The notes: generated from the letters alone by a model not told the origin. DNA of 64,000 bases from Leishmania donovani (GCF_000227135.1 NC_018243.1:272923-336922); one strand, 5' to 3'. Shown: positions 48,907 to 60,059, counted from the first letter of the stretch. Program-made: numbers and translations.

Positions 48907-50895
48907 CTAGTCACCGTCAGCCTGCGCGTCGGCGTCGCCGTACAAATCCTGCTTCGTGAGGTGATAGGCTTTCTTGCGCTTCGTATTGTGCACCGGCTTT
49001 CTCTTCGCCCGCATTTCCTCGGCGATGATTTTCTTTCGCAGCACCGCCTTGCTCACGCTCGCAGCCTTATCGCCCTTCTCCGCCACCACAGCCGCCACGC
49101 GTGCCTCGACCCGCTCTTTGAGTGCTGCGTGGCGGTCCTGCTTCTTCATTTCACGCATCGCCTGGCGCTCGCTACGGACCTTCTCACGCGTGCCGTCCAC
49201 CTCCTTCAGCTCTCGCTCGATGCGCCGACGCTGAGCCGTCGGCGTCAGCGGTTGGAAGGACTCAGGATCCGCCGACTGTCGCATGATGAGCTCTGCCTCG
49301 GAGAACATGGGACGCACCTCATGCGCCACACCGCGGGCCACGGCATACTTTCGGCAGAAAAACGCGATCTCCTGCATCACGGTGCGAGCCTCAGCGACCG
49401 CCTGCTCCGCGGCCAATGCCTCAACAGCCTCCAGCGAAGCTGTGGTGTCTCCGTTGCCGTTTCGCTTGCTAGCGCGCTTCCGCGTCGCCGGTGCCTTGGC
49501 CGCCATCGCCTGCGCTAGCTGCTCTGCCCTCCGCTGCGCGTACACCCCGCCGGCCAGGGGGGGGAAAAAGTTATCCAGCACTCGCTTCTCCACGTAGTTG
49601 CCTTGGCTCATGGCGTAGAGGGGGATCCCGGCGGACAGGGCGAGGAAGAGGTTGGTGTCAAGCTCAGCTCTGACAAGCTCGTCAAACGCCACATCGCAGA
49701 TGTGCATCGTCAGGCCGACGCTCGTGCTGGACGAGAAGATCTGACGCTGCAGGATGTAGAAGATTTCGCCCACTACGTTTGCGGTTGCCGTAACGGTGCC
49801 GATGTACTTGTGCAAGGCGGCCTGAGAGACACCGGCAGCTGTCTTCCACAGCGCGCTAAGAGCGGCGGTGTCAGCCTCCGGCTCCGCCACAGCGGCCTTG
49901 TCGTCGCGGCTGCGCTTAGCGCTCTTCTTGCTCCTCTCGGTCGGCGAGCGCAGCGCCGCGGCGGCGGCGCTCTCTCGCTTCGGGGGAGAAGCACCGGCTG
50001 AAGGAGCCGATGCATCGCCGCCATGCACATCCTTCACAAACTTCACGTACGCGAACACCATACGACGCACGAGGGCCAGGTACTTGTCCATGCGGTACCG
50101 GTCGATCGTGGGCCACTCGCGCGCCAGCACGCGGAAGAGACACCCATAAAAGAGCACCTTGCAGCGCGTCGTCCGCGGGGCATGAAGAAGGTCCGCAATC
50201 TTCTGCGCGCAGGCGAGTTGTACGAGCGGCTTGTCGGAGTGCCAGAGGCAGTAGTGGATGCCGCGGCACAGCTTCAGTAACACAAGCTCCACATCACACC
50301 ACGCCTCCATCCAAGTCTGATAGCGCTCGCGGTGCACGTTTTCGCCTTGATAAACATGCACTGGCTTCGGCCCGACGTTCAGACCAGCTTCCACATCGTC
50401 ATCGTTGTTCGCTGCGAAGTCGCCTGCAGGGTTGTCGTAGCGACCATAGAGCTCCTTGTCACGCCGCTCCTGAGCCTGCCGATGGCGGAACTCGCGCATG
50501 GCCACGCGCCGGCGGTCCTCGCGCTCCTGTTCGGCCACCTTCTCCCGGAACCGCTGCAGCGCCAGTGGAAGGTTCTCATAGCGGTACGGGTTCGGCGTCT
50601 TCGGATGCGCCTTGAAGTAGGCCCTCACCTCCGCGATCTCAGCCTCGTAAGTTTTCTCCATCGCGGCCATGGCCTCGGTGAGTCGCTCCAGATAGTGCGG
50701 CACCTCGGCCAGAACGGCATCACGCACCGCCACCTCGTTGTGGGCCAGACGCTTACACAGGATCTCCACCTGCACCATCTCCGACTCGAGGTCGATGACG
50801 CCCCCCGGCAGTGAGTCCGGAAGGACATCGGGATCTGGGTAGTTGATCGGCAGCTGCGCCTCGCGCTTGCGCAGATCCTTCTTCTTGATCTTCAT
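48907..50895 (-). CDS. RRP1: Ribosomal RNA processing protein 1 (RRP1/Nop52 family)
   Basis: A 662-residue nucleolar protein needed for large-subunit rRNA processing in yeast and human homologues. The start is the ATG at 50,895 (MKIKKKDLRKREAQLPINYP). An N-terminal charged coiled-coil stretch spans about 50-150 (including EREDRRRVAMREFRHRQAQE), which is additional to the yeast protein. The Nop52 core follows: LLKLCRGIHYCLWHSDKPLV near 203-225, and REWPTIDRYRMDKYLALVRR near 257-277, both signature segments. A Lys/Ser/Ala-rich insert follows around 300-345. The C-terminal part is strongly basic (RAKRKPVHNTKRKKAYHLTK), with an acidic end, consistent with nucleolar localisation and RNA contact. 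Confidence 0.9.
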   Translation of the reverse strand: MKIKKKDLRKREAQLPINYPDPDVLPDSLPGGVIDLESEMVQVEILCKRLAHNEVAVRDAVLAEVPHYLERLTEAMAAMEKTYEAEIAEVRAYFKAHPKTPNPYRYENLPLALQRFREKVAEQEREDRRRVAMREFRHRQAQERRDKELYGRYDNPAGDFAANNDDDVEAGLNVGPKPVHVYQGENVHRERYQTWMEAWCDVELVLLKLCRGIHYCLWHSDKPLVQLACAQKIADLLHAPRTTRCKVLFYGCLFRVLAREWPTIDRYRMDKYLALVRRMVFAYVKFVKDVHGGDASAPSAGASPPKRESAAAAALRSPTERSKKSAKRSRDDKAAVAEPEADTAALSALWKTAAGVSQAALHKYIGTVTATANVVGEIFYILQRQIFSSSTSVGLTMHICDVAFDELVRAELDTNLFLALSAGIPLYAMSQGNYVEKRVLDNFFPPLAGGVYAQRRAEQLAQAMAAKAPATRKRASKRNGNGDTTASLEAVEALAAEQAVAEARTVMQEIAFFCRKYAVARGVAHEVRPMFSEAELIMRQSADPESFQPLTPTAQRRRIERELKEVDGTREKVRSERQAMREMKKQDRHAALKERVEARVAAVVAEKGDKAASVSKAVLRKKIIAEEMRAKRKPVHNTKRKKAYHLTKQDLYGDADAQADGD

Positions 50896-51990
50896 TGCTT
50901 TGAGTGGCGGCGGTCGTGTGGGCGGGATACGATGCTGACAACCAGCGAGGGGAAAGACGGTGACTGCGTACGTGAGATGTCCATACACAATCGGAGACTA
51001 GGAAAAAAAGGAAGAGGATACGTCGGTGCGTTACCGATAGGTGGAAGAGGCGATGATGTGGTGACGTTAGAGAGAGCGAGAGAGATGGAGGGAGAAAAGA
51101 GAGGAGATTGGATTTGTGTGCATGGATGCGTGGGGGTGGAGAAGAAGGAAGAGGAGGAAGAGGAGAAAGAGGAGGGGGGCAGTGTTGCCGTGCATTCGTC
51201 TTCTTTAGAGGGAAGAGGTCGTTCACCGGTCGAAGGCACAAAGAACACTACCACAGAGGTGGCTATCGTGTTTCACAAAAGAAAAAGAAGTTTTGTTTTC
51301 AGTTTTCTTTCTGTTCGCACTCCTAGAATGCGGTGCGAACTGATGGCTTCAGCGGCAGGGAAGAAAAACAGATAAGCGTCTCCTGCGCTCCTCGCTCGCT
51401 CGCTCCGCCTTGGTCAGAAGGAAGAGTGAAAAGGGTGAAGCAATGGACAGCCTCTCTGTGAAAAACACCGAGGCGCGCTTGTTGCCCTCGAACCAGCGCA
51501 TCCCTGCATCCAAAAGCACAACACACCGCTTACACTCTGAGGGAAGGGGGGAGGCGATGTGTGTTGGACGCCGGGGCAAAACCGCCGTCATGTGTGCAAA
51601 TGAGCAACGAAGTAAACGAGCAATACGAAAGAAAAAGAAAACGGTCGCTAACTGAAGCTCCGCAGCTCCGGCACCGCAGTGTGGAAGCAAAAAGGATAGC
51701 AAAACAAAATCAAAAAAAAGGAAGAGGGAGAGATGAGCAGCTGTACATTGGAGTGTCTTCGTATGTGTGACCACTCTTTTCTTTGTGTATGTGAGCACAT
51801 CGCGCCTTTCCTATAGTACTGACTTCTTCGCTAGACGTCTCACTAGGCAGTGATTGTCTCTGCTCATCGGAATCGCCGTCGAAGAGGAAGAGAATGACAG
51901 TATAGTGACACACACACACACGCCAGGAGCGACCAGAGAACGATGCTAAAATGAGAAAAATGAGCAGGAGGAGGAGAGGATCGGCGGCAT
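50896..51990. other. Intergenic region
   Basis: About 1.1 kb. A long purine-rich tract at about 51,070-51,180 on the plus strand (pyrimidine-rich in the transcript) lies 175-285 bases upstream of the RRP1 ATG and is a good candidate for its trans-splice acceptor tract. A (CA)n run is near 51,907-51,921. No gene is supported. Confidence 0.6.
51070..51180 (-). promoter_or_regulatory. Candidate polypyrimidine tract for RRP1 trans-splicing
   Basis: On the minus strand this stretch is rich in CTT, CTC and TCC and lies shortly upstream of the RRP1 start codon. Trypanosomatid spliced-leader addition uses such tracts followed by an AG. The exact acceptor was not assigned. Confidence 0.4.
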
Positions 51991-52884
51991 CTACAAGGTT
52001 TCCAGGCGCGATGATAGAGGTGAAAAAGGTTGGATTGCGCCAGGGAAAGCCGAAGCTTGCGGCTTCGCCATCGTAGACGAGGAAGCGTTCATGGTGTTCT
52101 CCTTATCCCATGGCGCTGAAGCCTGCGACACGGCACCGGCCTCCAGCTGCTTGATACGTGCCTCTGCCCTTTGCAGCGCGCGCAGCAGCTCGCTGTCTCG
52201 CACATACAATGGCGCAGGGGCGGACGTTGTATTTTGGGTCTCGGAAGTCGGGTGCTCTTGAAGACCTCCGCTACGCCCCGAGGAGCAGTGCTTCTTGGTC
52301 TTGATCCGCCTCCGGCCAGCGCGCAACGAATGGGCTTCATTGGCCGTGGCGCAAACGAGCTCCGCACGCGGTAAGTGTGGTCGAGAGTACGCATCGCAGC
52401 CCAGGCGCTCGTCGCCCTGTCCACGTGCAGAGCGTGCAGCTGTCACATCAGCGTGAGAGAACAGCACCCGGCACGACGGCTTTGCCAGCGCAATCTCCAC
52501 CCGCTCTTCCTGCTCCTCGCACCGTAGCCTCCAGCGGGTAATCTGCTCCTCGGAAAGCAGCTGTGAGAAGTGCGTTCTCCATGGCAACCGCCGGTTGCCA
52601 CCGCAACGTTGCTCGCTGGGGCGCCGCGGCCCCGCCGATTTGGAGAAGAGGTGCCGATGTGCTGTCGTTACTGAGCACGTCTTACTCCTCTGGCAGACCG
52701 ACGGTACCAGCGCACTAATGAAGGGGGAGGCGGTGCCATCAGCGGCCCGTTGCACACCGCACGAGGAGCCGATGGCTACAATGAAAGGGTTCCTACGCTG
52801 CGCCGCCGCAGGAATCACGTCAGAGCTGCGATGGCCTGCAGCCCTGAAGAGCGGCAACGATTCTGCAAGCATCTCTTGCGACAT
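51991..52884 (-). CDS. Hypothetical protein with short coiled coils
   Basis: A 297-residue protein beginning at the ATG at 52,884 (MSQEMLAESLPLFRAAGHRS). I do not recognise it. The first 90 residues are low in features. A charged helix near 110-135 (SEEQITRWRLRCEEQEERVE) and another near 235-255 (LLRALQRAEARIKQLEAG) look like short coiled coils. An intervening Arg/Lys-rich patch and a Ser/Pro-rich C-terminus are probably disordered. Codon-position composition resembles the neighbouring genes, and its position in line with the unit, with spacers on both sides, supports reality. Absence of a known domain keeps confidence moderate. Confidence 0.55.
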   Translation of the reverse strand: MSQEMLAESLPLFRAAGHRSSDVIPAAAQRRNPFIVAIGSSCGVQRAADGTASPFISALVPSVCQRSKTCSVTTAHRHLFSKSAGPRRPSEQRCGGNRRLPWRTHFSQLLSEEQITRWRLRCEEQEERVEIALAKPSCRVLFSHADVTAARSARGQGDERLGCDAYSRPHLPRAELVCATANEAHSLRAGRRRIKTKKHCSSGRSGGLQEHPTSETQNTTSAPAPLYVRDSELLRALQRAEARIKQLEAGAVSQASAPWDKENTMNASSSTMAKPQASAFPGAIQPFSPLSSRLETL

Positions 52885-53822
52885 GAGTGCGCATGCGATC
52901 CCACGCCGCTGCGATAACGTACCTGGTTACGGAGGTTGAAGTGCACTGTGAAACATAAAGACACACAAAAAAAAAAATAAAAGAGAGCGGCGACGGCGCG
53001 CAGCGAGGAAAGCAGTGAAATGAATCACCCTCTTGAAGCATGAAACCTGCCTGAGCTCCGTGCAGCACTTCTGTCTTGTGCTCGGAGGCGTGGGTGTGTG
53101 TATGTGCGACTCTTCTGCACCGCTAGTGCTTTTGTAGTGTCTTAGCAGCAGAGGCTAGCCACGCCGGTCGAAAGAGAGCAAGCAAAAGGCAACCCATCTG
53201 CTCATTCCACAGCACCGGGTGATCGAAGACTGCAGTTTCGCGGTACCGGTAGCGGTCCCCGCCCCACCTCTGTACTCGGGGTATGCACTTTCGTTTTCCG
53301 TTTCTTTCTTGCGGTTTCCGGCTATGCGGTGTCTCAGCCTGTGATGGCGGACAAAAAAGCAGTCAGGGAACGCAGAGTTCGCGCGAGGCCGACAAGCGAA
53401 CACGCGTAGACCGGGAGACACTGTAGTGCACAAACGACGCACCGAGCTGGGTGGAAGAAAAGGTAAAACTGTACATGGCACAAGATGAGTAAAAGGAAAG
53501 AAGTGAACGCGTTCTGGGAAAAAGAGAAACACAAGGGAAAAGATACCCATATAGGGGCACACGACCGCACTGTGTAGATGCAGCCGTACAAGACACAGGC
53601 ACACCCACAAACACATGCACCCTATACGCATGAAAGGCGACGAAGAAAACGGCAGCCACCGCCCTTACGCCTCGAAGTGGTGGTCAGGGGGAAAAGGTCT
53701 CAAATCGATGGAGAAACTCTTCCTTCTTCACTGAAAGTAGAGCCGCATCGCCGTGCCAGCGACAGAGGCAGCTGCGATTAGCGCCACACTCGTAAAAGGC
53801 CTCTAGCGTACATACGCGAGCA
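52885..53822. other. Intergenic region
   Basis: About 0.9 kb without a supportable gene. An A-rich block (about 52,960-52,985) lies about 80 bases upstream of the small hypothetical gene; it is T-rich in the transcript sense and may contribute to its splice-acceptor region. Confidence 0.55.
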
Positions 53823-56800
53823 TCACTGAGAGGCGTACTCCTCCATAACGGCTATCGCGTCGATAGAGTCGTCATACCCGTAGCCATTCCCTTCGGGCTG
53901 GAGATCCTGTTCGGAGGCCCAGATGGCAAACCCGTTGAAGAGCAGCTTTCCCCCTTCGCGGCACTGCCGGTCGACATGCTGAAACACCTCCACGGGGTTT
54001 TCGACATGTGCGCCCCATCGACGGAGAAGCTGGCGTGCCATTCGGAACTGAGACAGCGACACCTCCTTCTTCATTGGGGCCGCCTCCAGTGTGATTTGAT
54101 AGGGTTGCATGGATGCTTCATAGAGGGCAACCGCAGCACTGCGAGTGTATGGCGCTGCTGTCGCGCCGTCCGCAGCCACTGCCGCATCTGCGGCATCATC
54201 CGCTCGTGTGCTCGTCCTGGCCCCAACAGACTCTCCGCTTGGGCTGCCCTCATCTGGGTCAGCTGTGCCACATCGCTGCTGCTTCTGCACGACGTGGAGG
54301 GTTTCCGGGTGAACATGGCCACCGCACGCCAGCACATCAAACATGAAGTAGAGCTGGAGGTACCGATACAGATATTCCAGGAAGGCGTTGAACTCCCACG
54401 GCATGAGCACCTGCTCCTCCGTGTGTTGAGTGAGATATACCACATTCTGGCGTTTCCCCGCCACGTCCTTGGTCGCTCTGAAAGCGCGCAGCAGCGCTGG
54501 GGTGAAGTCTGCGCGGAAGGACTGCAGCTGAACCATGTCCATTAGCCCGCGCGCGATGTCGGACACCGTCAGGTACCCACGTCGGCGGTGGTCCATGCAC
54601 ATAAAGAGCTCACGACGCTGCTGACGACGCTGCAGGGACGGGCCAAAGGGCAGCAGGATGCGAAGGCGCTCCCAGTAGGACAGTTTTGAATAGACATCGT
54701 AGCCGCCCAGCGCGCCGACAACGGCGTCTTGGGCGGTGAGCGTCTCGCGGAAGCCCTGGGTCCTGATGCCTTGCAGGTATGACTTCCGGGCGCGAGAGGC
54801 AATGAGGTGCGAGCGGCCCACGAGGAAAGCTGCAATGGAGTGTGCACCACGTCGGTAGGTCCCATCCACCACGACGCCTGTCGTCTGCATATCATTCCAC
54901 ATGTCGGCCATCACGCTGGATAGCGTGCTCAACAACTCTACGGGCACGATGCTCAAAGGAATGAGGAGGAGAAGACTCTCAGAAAGCAGCTCTGCCATGT
55001 TTGCTTGATGCGCTGCTGGGGTGCTGGGGCTTCTGTGCTCACTGCCCTCAGCAGACACGATGCCCGAAGAAGCCTCTAGCAACGTGAGGGTGTAGTTCAG
55101 GCTGACGTACGCTGAGACAAAGTGGTGCACGTACTCCAAGAGGAAACGGAAATCACCGCGATGCACCTTGCGTGAGTCGGGGCCTGTGGGGTGAAGCGCC
55201 GCGTTACATCCGCACTCACAGCTGTCAAACCACAGCGGCACGGCCAAAGAAAGGGAAGATGCTTGAGCCTCTCCGCCGTCCCCAGGTGGCGCTGCCTCAG
55301 CTGTTGGCTTTTCGTCCATGCCGAAGACGCGGGTGGTTATTTCTTCAACGCCCCAGCGACGCTCCAGCACGGAAGAGGTGATTTCGACCGGAAGGTAGCC
55401 GTCCTCATCCTCGGAAACCTCGACTGGGTACGACTCTGGCAAGCCTTCGCGATGCTGCTTTACGCGGAGAATCTCCCGTATCGCGGACTTCCGCTCGCGG
55501 CGATGCTCTGCCGACATCGTGAAGGGGATGCGCTGCGCGTGCGACTCTCGCCACCAGTCGTACAAGGACTCTAGTGCGTAATGCTCCGCACGATAGGAGC
55601 TGTACCAGAGTAACACGTTTTGCAGCGAGATGAGCCCCTTGTATGTGTTGTCGACGTGATGGGACCGCAGCCATTGGTGCGCCTCTTCAATGGTAGGAAT
55701 GGCCGAAACACCTCCTTCCGTAAAGCGGCCAAAGCACGCCAGTAGGCGCCGGAAGTCTTGCTCGGAGAGGAGCACCTCTACAGGCCCATCCTGAGCGGCA
55801 CCTCTCGCCTCCGAGGTGGCTTGCACGGTCGATTCGTACGCTGTTTCCACCAACAAGTATCCCAGGACAAACTGCAAGAAGGAGCTGAAGTCGCGGCGGG
55901 CGATTCCCAGGTCGCCCTTGTCGCAGCTGCAGCGGCCACTTTGGCTTGCTATGAACTGAAGCGCGCGCGCGCCCACTTCAGTCACGTGGTCCTCGTCTAG
56001 GTGAAGCCGTTGAAAGAAGGGCATGTACTGCTCATAAAATGCATGGAGAAAGGCCGCCTGCCCACCGCTTGCACTTTCCGCCGGTTCACTGTGTTGTGCT
56101 TCCTGCTCGGTCAACTCAGCAAAGACTCGATAGCAGCTGACGAGAGTGCGCAGCGGCATCGCGCGGCTGAGGGCCAGCAGCTCGCTCTCGCCGTCCCACT
56201 TCGGGTAGTCAGCGTCACTGCCGTCCTTTGCCGCCGACAACGAAACGTCGAGGTCGTCATCGTACCGCTTGTGGGTCTTCCAGTACCTGAAGCAGTGCTG
56301 ACGCGTGTAGTTGAACACCATAACAAAAATAATGTGGTGCACCCTGGCTGTCTGCGTCCTCTCTTGAGCATTCTGCTCTTCTGCTTCGTCGTCGCACCCG
56401 TGCCAGTCGGCCGTCAAGTGCGACACACTCTGGAAAGAGCGGAAGGCGCTCTCAATGGTGAATGTGGGGTTCACCGCTTGCGTAATGAGCACATCCGCCG
56501 CACTGTTCGCCGGGAGCAAAAGTGCCTGTGCGTTGTTCAACAACACCTCCGCCGGGCACTCCAGGTACTTGCAAATCGCCGCCACAGCACGGACAAAATG
56601 AGACTGAGTTACGTCCGTGGCCATCGGCGGCCGCGTCGCGCTGAACTGAACACCGTCGAAGCAGACGTCAGAATTCGCCGACTTTTCCGCCCCTGGCGCG
56701 GTGTCCTCAATCCCACGCTGCGCAGCGGCGAAGCCGAAAAGTGCGCGCACAGCAAACTCCATGTGCACCGGGTCCTCCGTTGGTGAGAAACGATCGACTG

Positions 56801-58787
56801 ACTCAGAACGTAATCGATACAGCCACCTCGTTAGCGCCGCCGACTCGACATCGTCACTAGCAGAAAGAGCGGACCAGCAGCGAGGGTCAAGAGAGGCATA
56901 CCGCACTGCCATCGCAGCCACGCGAGCGCTGTGATTGGTGTACTGAGGCAGCTCCGCCGCTACCTCCAGCGCCTTAGTGGCCAACAGTGGACTGCATGCA
57001 GAAAAATCGTCTTGGACGGTGGAGACCTCGCGGAGGAAGGACGCCGTGAAGGCGCGCTGCCGCTTCGTTTCATCCATGCCAAGCGCACGACGGAGCTCAT
57101 CGATAGAGCGCAGGGATGGGGATACATGGCGCCCCCGCGCTAGGTTTTGAAGCACCATGGCGCAAAGTGCATCGAAACTGACACCTTTCACCCCATCCTC
57201 AGCGTCACTATCGGCAACTGAGTCGAAAAGCTGACGCACAACATCCAGGACCAATGCTGGTGTCAGCGGGCCACACCCCGCGGCAGTACCCAGGAGAGGA
57301 TCGAGGTCGGCGTCATGTCTCGCCTGTGCTGCCACTAATGCGGTGCGGAAGGTGTCGAAGTCGATACGCCTTGGCAAGCATAGACCGTCGCCCAGCCCCT
57401 CCACTTCCGACCCTTTCAGCTGGTGGAAGAGGACGTCTCGGTACAAATCGTGGAGTGCCAGGTAATACCTCAAGTACTGGCACAGCTGGCCGGTAGTCGC
57501 AATAGTGCCGTGAGCTCCAGCAGCGCACTCAAATGCCTTGCGGGACAAAATCTGGTGCACGGTCCGATTCGGCAGAGAGTCCCATATCTCCAACAGATGC
57601 CAGCACATATCCTCAGCATCCTCGGCCGTCAGCACCTCGCGGCCGCGGCGCCACCTCGCGACCTGCTCCTCCACCTCCCTTTCCAGACCTTCCGCTTTCG
57701 CAAGTAGCTGCTTGTAGGCTCCAGAGAGATGAGCGAACGGCTCCAGTTCCGCCAGCTCGGACTTGACCTCACTCAGATAAAGCAGTCGCGCGCGCCATTG
57801 CTGTCGTACGTTGTTCTCGCGCTGTGCTAATACGAGAGAGAGCGGCATCGGTGCGACGCCGTATGAAGCAAAGTCCTCTTCCTGACCACAGAAAGAGAGC
57901 GCACACTCCATGGCGGCCCACTCCGCGAACACCAGAAGTGGGACGCTCGAAGGCGCTGAGGCGTTGTCACAGCTGCGCAGAGGATTACTGCTCTGCCGCC
58001 TCGTCATCGGCACCATCCGCTTTTCGTACTCTTTCGCTAAAGCGATGAGCCGTGGCGCTAGAGAGTCGTCGATTGTGCTCACTGCGGTCGAGCTTGCGCC
58101 TTTTTTGGCGCATGCCAGGACGGAGGGCATTTGAGAGCAGAACTGCCTCATAACGGGTGCGCCGAGCGTGGACGTGGTGAGTTGAACTGCCGATCCGTCC
58201 CTCCACACTTTCTCCAGCGCATCTTGGGAGAGCGCCGTTCCCTTTGTACTTTGAAGTAAAGCACTATGCTCAGATGACCGCGTAAGGGCCTTCATGAACG
58301 TCTTTGTTTCTTTAGGGAGTGCTTTCTGTTCCTGCAGTATCGCCAGCACATGGTAGAACTCGCAGCACGCCATCATCCACACTCGGTAGTCCCACCGGGC
58401 GATGAAACGGCCATCTCGGACGACGCTAAACACCTCTGTTGCGGCATGGAGAGCATGCTCTGCTGACACGGCGGACAGCAACCGCCGAAAGAGAACTGCG
58501 TTGTACGGATGTAGCGTGCCCTTTCCCTCACCATGGAATAAGGGATGCTTTAGGAGAGGCGCCTGTTCGACTAGAAGTGAATCGCACGCGAAAAGGCACC
58601 CGTCTCGTAAGACGAGTTCCTGGGACGCCTGCCGCGCTGTGCTACTCGCGCACGACGCAAAAACACTCGATCTTTCACGAACACCGTTCGGCTCCAACAC
58701 CCCGTACAACTTCGGGTCCAGACCCCAGCGTTGTTGGAGGTCGATGTACACATCGCGAAACGAAAGGGAGGAGGAGGTGCACCCCAT
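53823..58787 (-). CDS. Giant calflagin-related protein with degenerate EF-hands
   Basis: A 1,654-residue protein whose start (MGCTSSSLSF at 58,787) has Gly2 and Cys3, the signal for N-myristoylation and palmitoylation used by flagellar calflagins. Its last 265 or so residues align along their length with the 195-residue calflagin encoded just upstream: YWERLRILLPF, RRELFMCMD, EFNAFLEYLYRYLQLYFMFD near 1,470, a Trp-Gly pair, a Pro-x-x-x-Phe step, and a final FNGFAIWAS. In calflagin the EF-hand loops hold Asp/Asn/Ser ligands; here the corresponding loops read DVLACGG... and HVDRQCREGG, so calcium binding is probably lost. A 100-residue low-complexity insert splits the module. Similar FLxxxxxY helices recur near 432 (CQYLRYYLALHDLYRDVL), 964 (DFSSFLQFVLGYLLVE) and 1,209 (DFRFLLEYVHHFVSAYV), suggesting several diverged copies. 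A flagellar-membrane scaffold is inferred. Confidence 0.8.
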   Translation of the reverse strand: MGCTSSSLSFRDVYIDLQQRWGLDPKLYGVLEPNGVRERSSVFASCASSTARQASQELVLRDGCLFACDSLLVEQAPLLKHPLFHGEGKGTLHPYNAVLFRRLLSAVSAEHALHAATEVFSVVRDGRFIARWDYRVWMMACCEFYHVLAILQEQKALPKETKTFMKALTRSSEHSALLQSTKGTALSQDALEKVWRDGSAVQLTTSTLGAPVMRQFCSQMPSVLACAKKGASSTAVSTIDDSLAPRLIALAKEYEKRMVPMTRRQSSNPLRSCDNASAPSSVPLLVFAEWAAMECALSFCGQEEDFASYGVAPMPLSLVLAQRENNVRQQWRARLLYLSEVKSELAELEPFAHLSGAYKQLLAKAEGLEREVEEQVARWRRGREVLTAEDAEDMCWHLLEIWDSLPNRTVHQILSRKAFECAAGAHGTIATTGQLCQYLRYYLALHDLYRDVLFHQLKGSEVEGLGDGLCLPRRIDFDTFRTALVAAQARHDADLDPLLGTAAGCGPLTPALVLDVVRQLFDSVADSDAEDGVKGVSFDALCAMVLQNLARGRHVSPSLRSIDELRRALGMDETKRQRAFTASFLREVSTVQDDFSACSPLLATKALEVAAELPQYTNHSARVAAMAVRYASLDPRCWSALSASDDVESAALTRWLYRLRSESVDRFSPTEDPVHMEFAVRALFGFAAAQRGIEDTAPGAEKSANSDVCFDGVQFSATRPPMATDVTQSHFVRAVAAICKYLECPAEVLLNNAQALLLPANSAADVLITQAVNPTFTIESAFRSFQSVSHLTADWHGCDDEAEEQNAQERTQTARVHHIIFVMVFNYTRQHCFRYWKTHKRYDDDLDVSLSAAKDGSDADYPKWDGESELLALSRAMPLRTLVSCYRVFAELTEQEAQHSEPAESASGGQAAFLHAFYEQYMPFFQRLHLDEDHVTEVGARALQFIASQSGRCSCDKGDLGIARRDFSSFLQFVLGYLLVETAYESTVQATSEARGAAQDGPVEVLLSEQDFRRLLACFGRFTEGGVSAIPTIEEAHQWLRSHHVDNTYKGLISLQNVLLWYSSYRAEHYALESLYDWWRESHAQRIPFTMSAEHRRERKSAIREILRVKQHREGLPESYPVEVSEDEDGYLPVEITSSVLERRWGVEEITTRVFGMDEKPTAEAAPPGDGGEAQASSLSLAVPLWFDSCECGCNAALHPTGPDSRKVHRGDFRFLLEYVHHFVSAYVSLNYTLTLLEASSGIVSAEGSEHRSPSTPAAHQANMAELLSESLLLLIPLSIVPVELLSTLSSVMADMWNDMQTTGVVVDGTYRRGAHSIAAFLVGRSHLIASRARKSYLQGIRTQGFRETLTAQDAVVGALGGYDVYSKLSYWERLRILLPFGPSLQRRQQRRELFMCMDHRRRGYLTVSDIARGLMDMVQLQSFRADFTPALLRAFRATKDVAGKRQNVVYLTQHTEEQVLMPWEFNAFLEYLYRYLQLYFMFDVLACGGHVHPETLHVVQKQQRCGTADPDEGSPSGESVGARTSTRADDAADAAVAADGATAAPYTRSAAVALYEASMQPYQITLEAAPMKKEVSLSQFRMARQLLRRWGAHVENPVEVFQHVDRQCREGGKLLFNGFAIWASEQDLQPEGNGYGYDDSIDAIAVMEEYASQ

Positions 58788-60059
58788 TGCTGGAAAACGC
58801 AAGGATAAGAAGAAAATGAGGGCTTTTTGCGTTCGCCCTGCGTCGTGGAGCGAGAGTTACAACGCCGATTTGTCTGTGCGCGCGTGTGCCCGTCCATAGA
58901 AAAAGGAAATAGGATGTTTGACCACACCTTTGAATGCCCGCCGAAGGAGATGACGGGTGCAGTAGGTGAAAGTGCTCGTTCAGTCAAGCAGGCTAACACC
59001 GCGACACATGTGCCTTCCGTCCGCTGATGAGTCAGCATCGTGTACGCACAAAGGAGAACAAGGAACAAAGGAACGACAGTCCGTTTTTGATGGACAAAGG
59101 AAGAGCGAAAAAAGTACATCGCACTCCACAAAAAGGTAGTCGCAGAGCATACTTCATCTGTCGTTGCGCTTCCGCGGCAGTGAAGCTATGTTGATGCATG
59201 CGTGTACCTGTGTGACGCTCTGCACCTCAGGTGCCGCAGCTGTACCTCTGAAGAATGCCGAAGTGCTTTTCGATGCATGAAGCAGAGCGACAGAGCAACA
59301 TGCGAAGTGCAAAACTCAGAACCCGGGTGCTCACGCTTGGCTGTGAGAAGTTTCTCGTGGTTTTGCTTTTATTTTTGCTGTTTGGCAGAGGCTCAAGTAT
59401 TCAGCGGCGAATAGAAAAAAAGAATAAAACCACATGAAGCGGACAAGGAAAATATTTAAAAAAGTGAAAAGTTCGTATACATAATCCCTAGAAAAGTGAA
59501 TGTAAGATCACGGATTCGCTCTGCAGTGACAGCGCGCATCGCCCGACTCGAGGAAAAGCTTTCGTGCACATTGTGGCAAGCAGATCACGGAAAAGAAAAA
59601 AAGATCGAGGCCACGCAAGGAAAGGAAGTCTGTCCACACCTCTTAAATCTTTCGCTCGAGTTGTCACCCAGCAACGCCACCATGAAACTGCGTTGCAACA
59701 CACCGACGCACACCACAAAGGTCCCAGGAAAAGGGACAAAAAAAGAGACCACCAAGGACAGAGAAAAATAAGAGTCGCTCAGTGAAAAATACTTCTTTGG
59801 AGGGTTAGCACGAGGTGCGAACTCCGCTCGTTCGTGAACTCCACTTGTAACACGAGAATACGTTACGATTTTTACGTACTGAATTGGGGAGGCGAGAGGA
59901 AAAAAAAGCAGGGGAAGAAGTCGATGTTTCGCTCAGGTTGCAAAGGGGGAAAGCTATGGGGAAAAGATTTGAAAAAGACAAGCTCTTCTCATCGCGGTGC
60001 ATAGTTATGAGTTCGCAGAATTCAAAGGAATCTACTGCTTCCCGTTGTACAGATAGCCC
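58788..60059. other. Intergenic region
   Basis: About 1.3 kb between calflagin and the giant calflagin-related gene. It is noticeably more A/T-rich than the gaps to the left, with A-rich blocks near 59,408-59,470, 59,590-59,610 and 59,735-59,770. It should hold the calflagin 3'UTR. No gene is supported. Confidence 0.55.
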
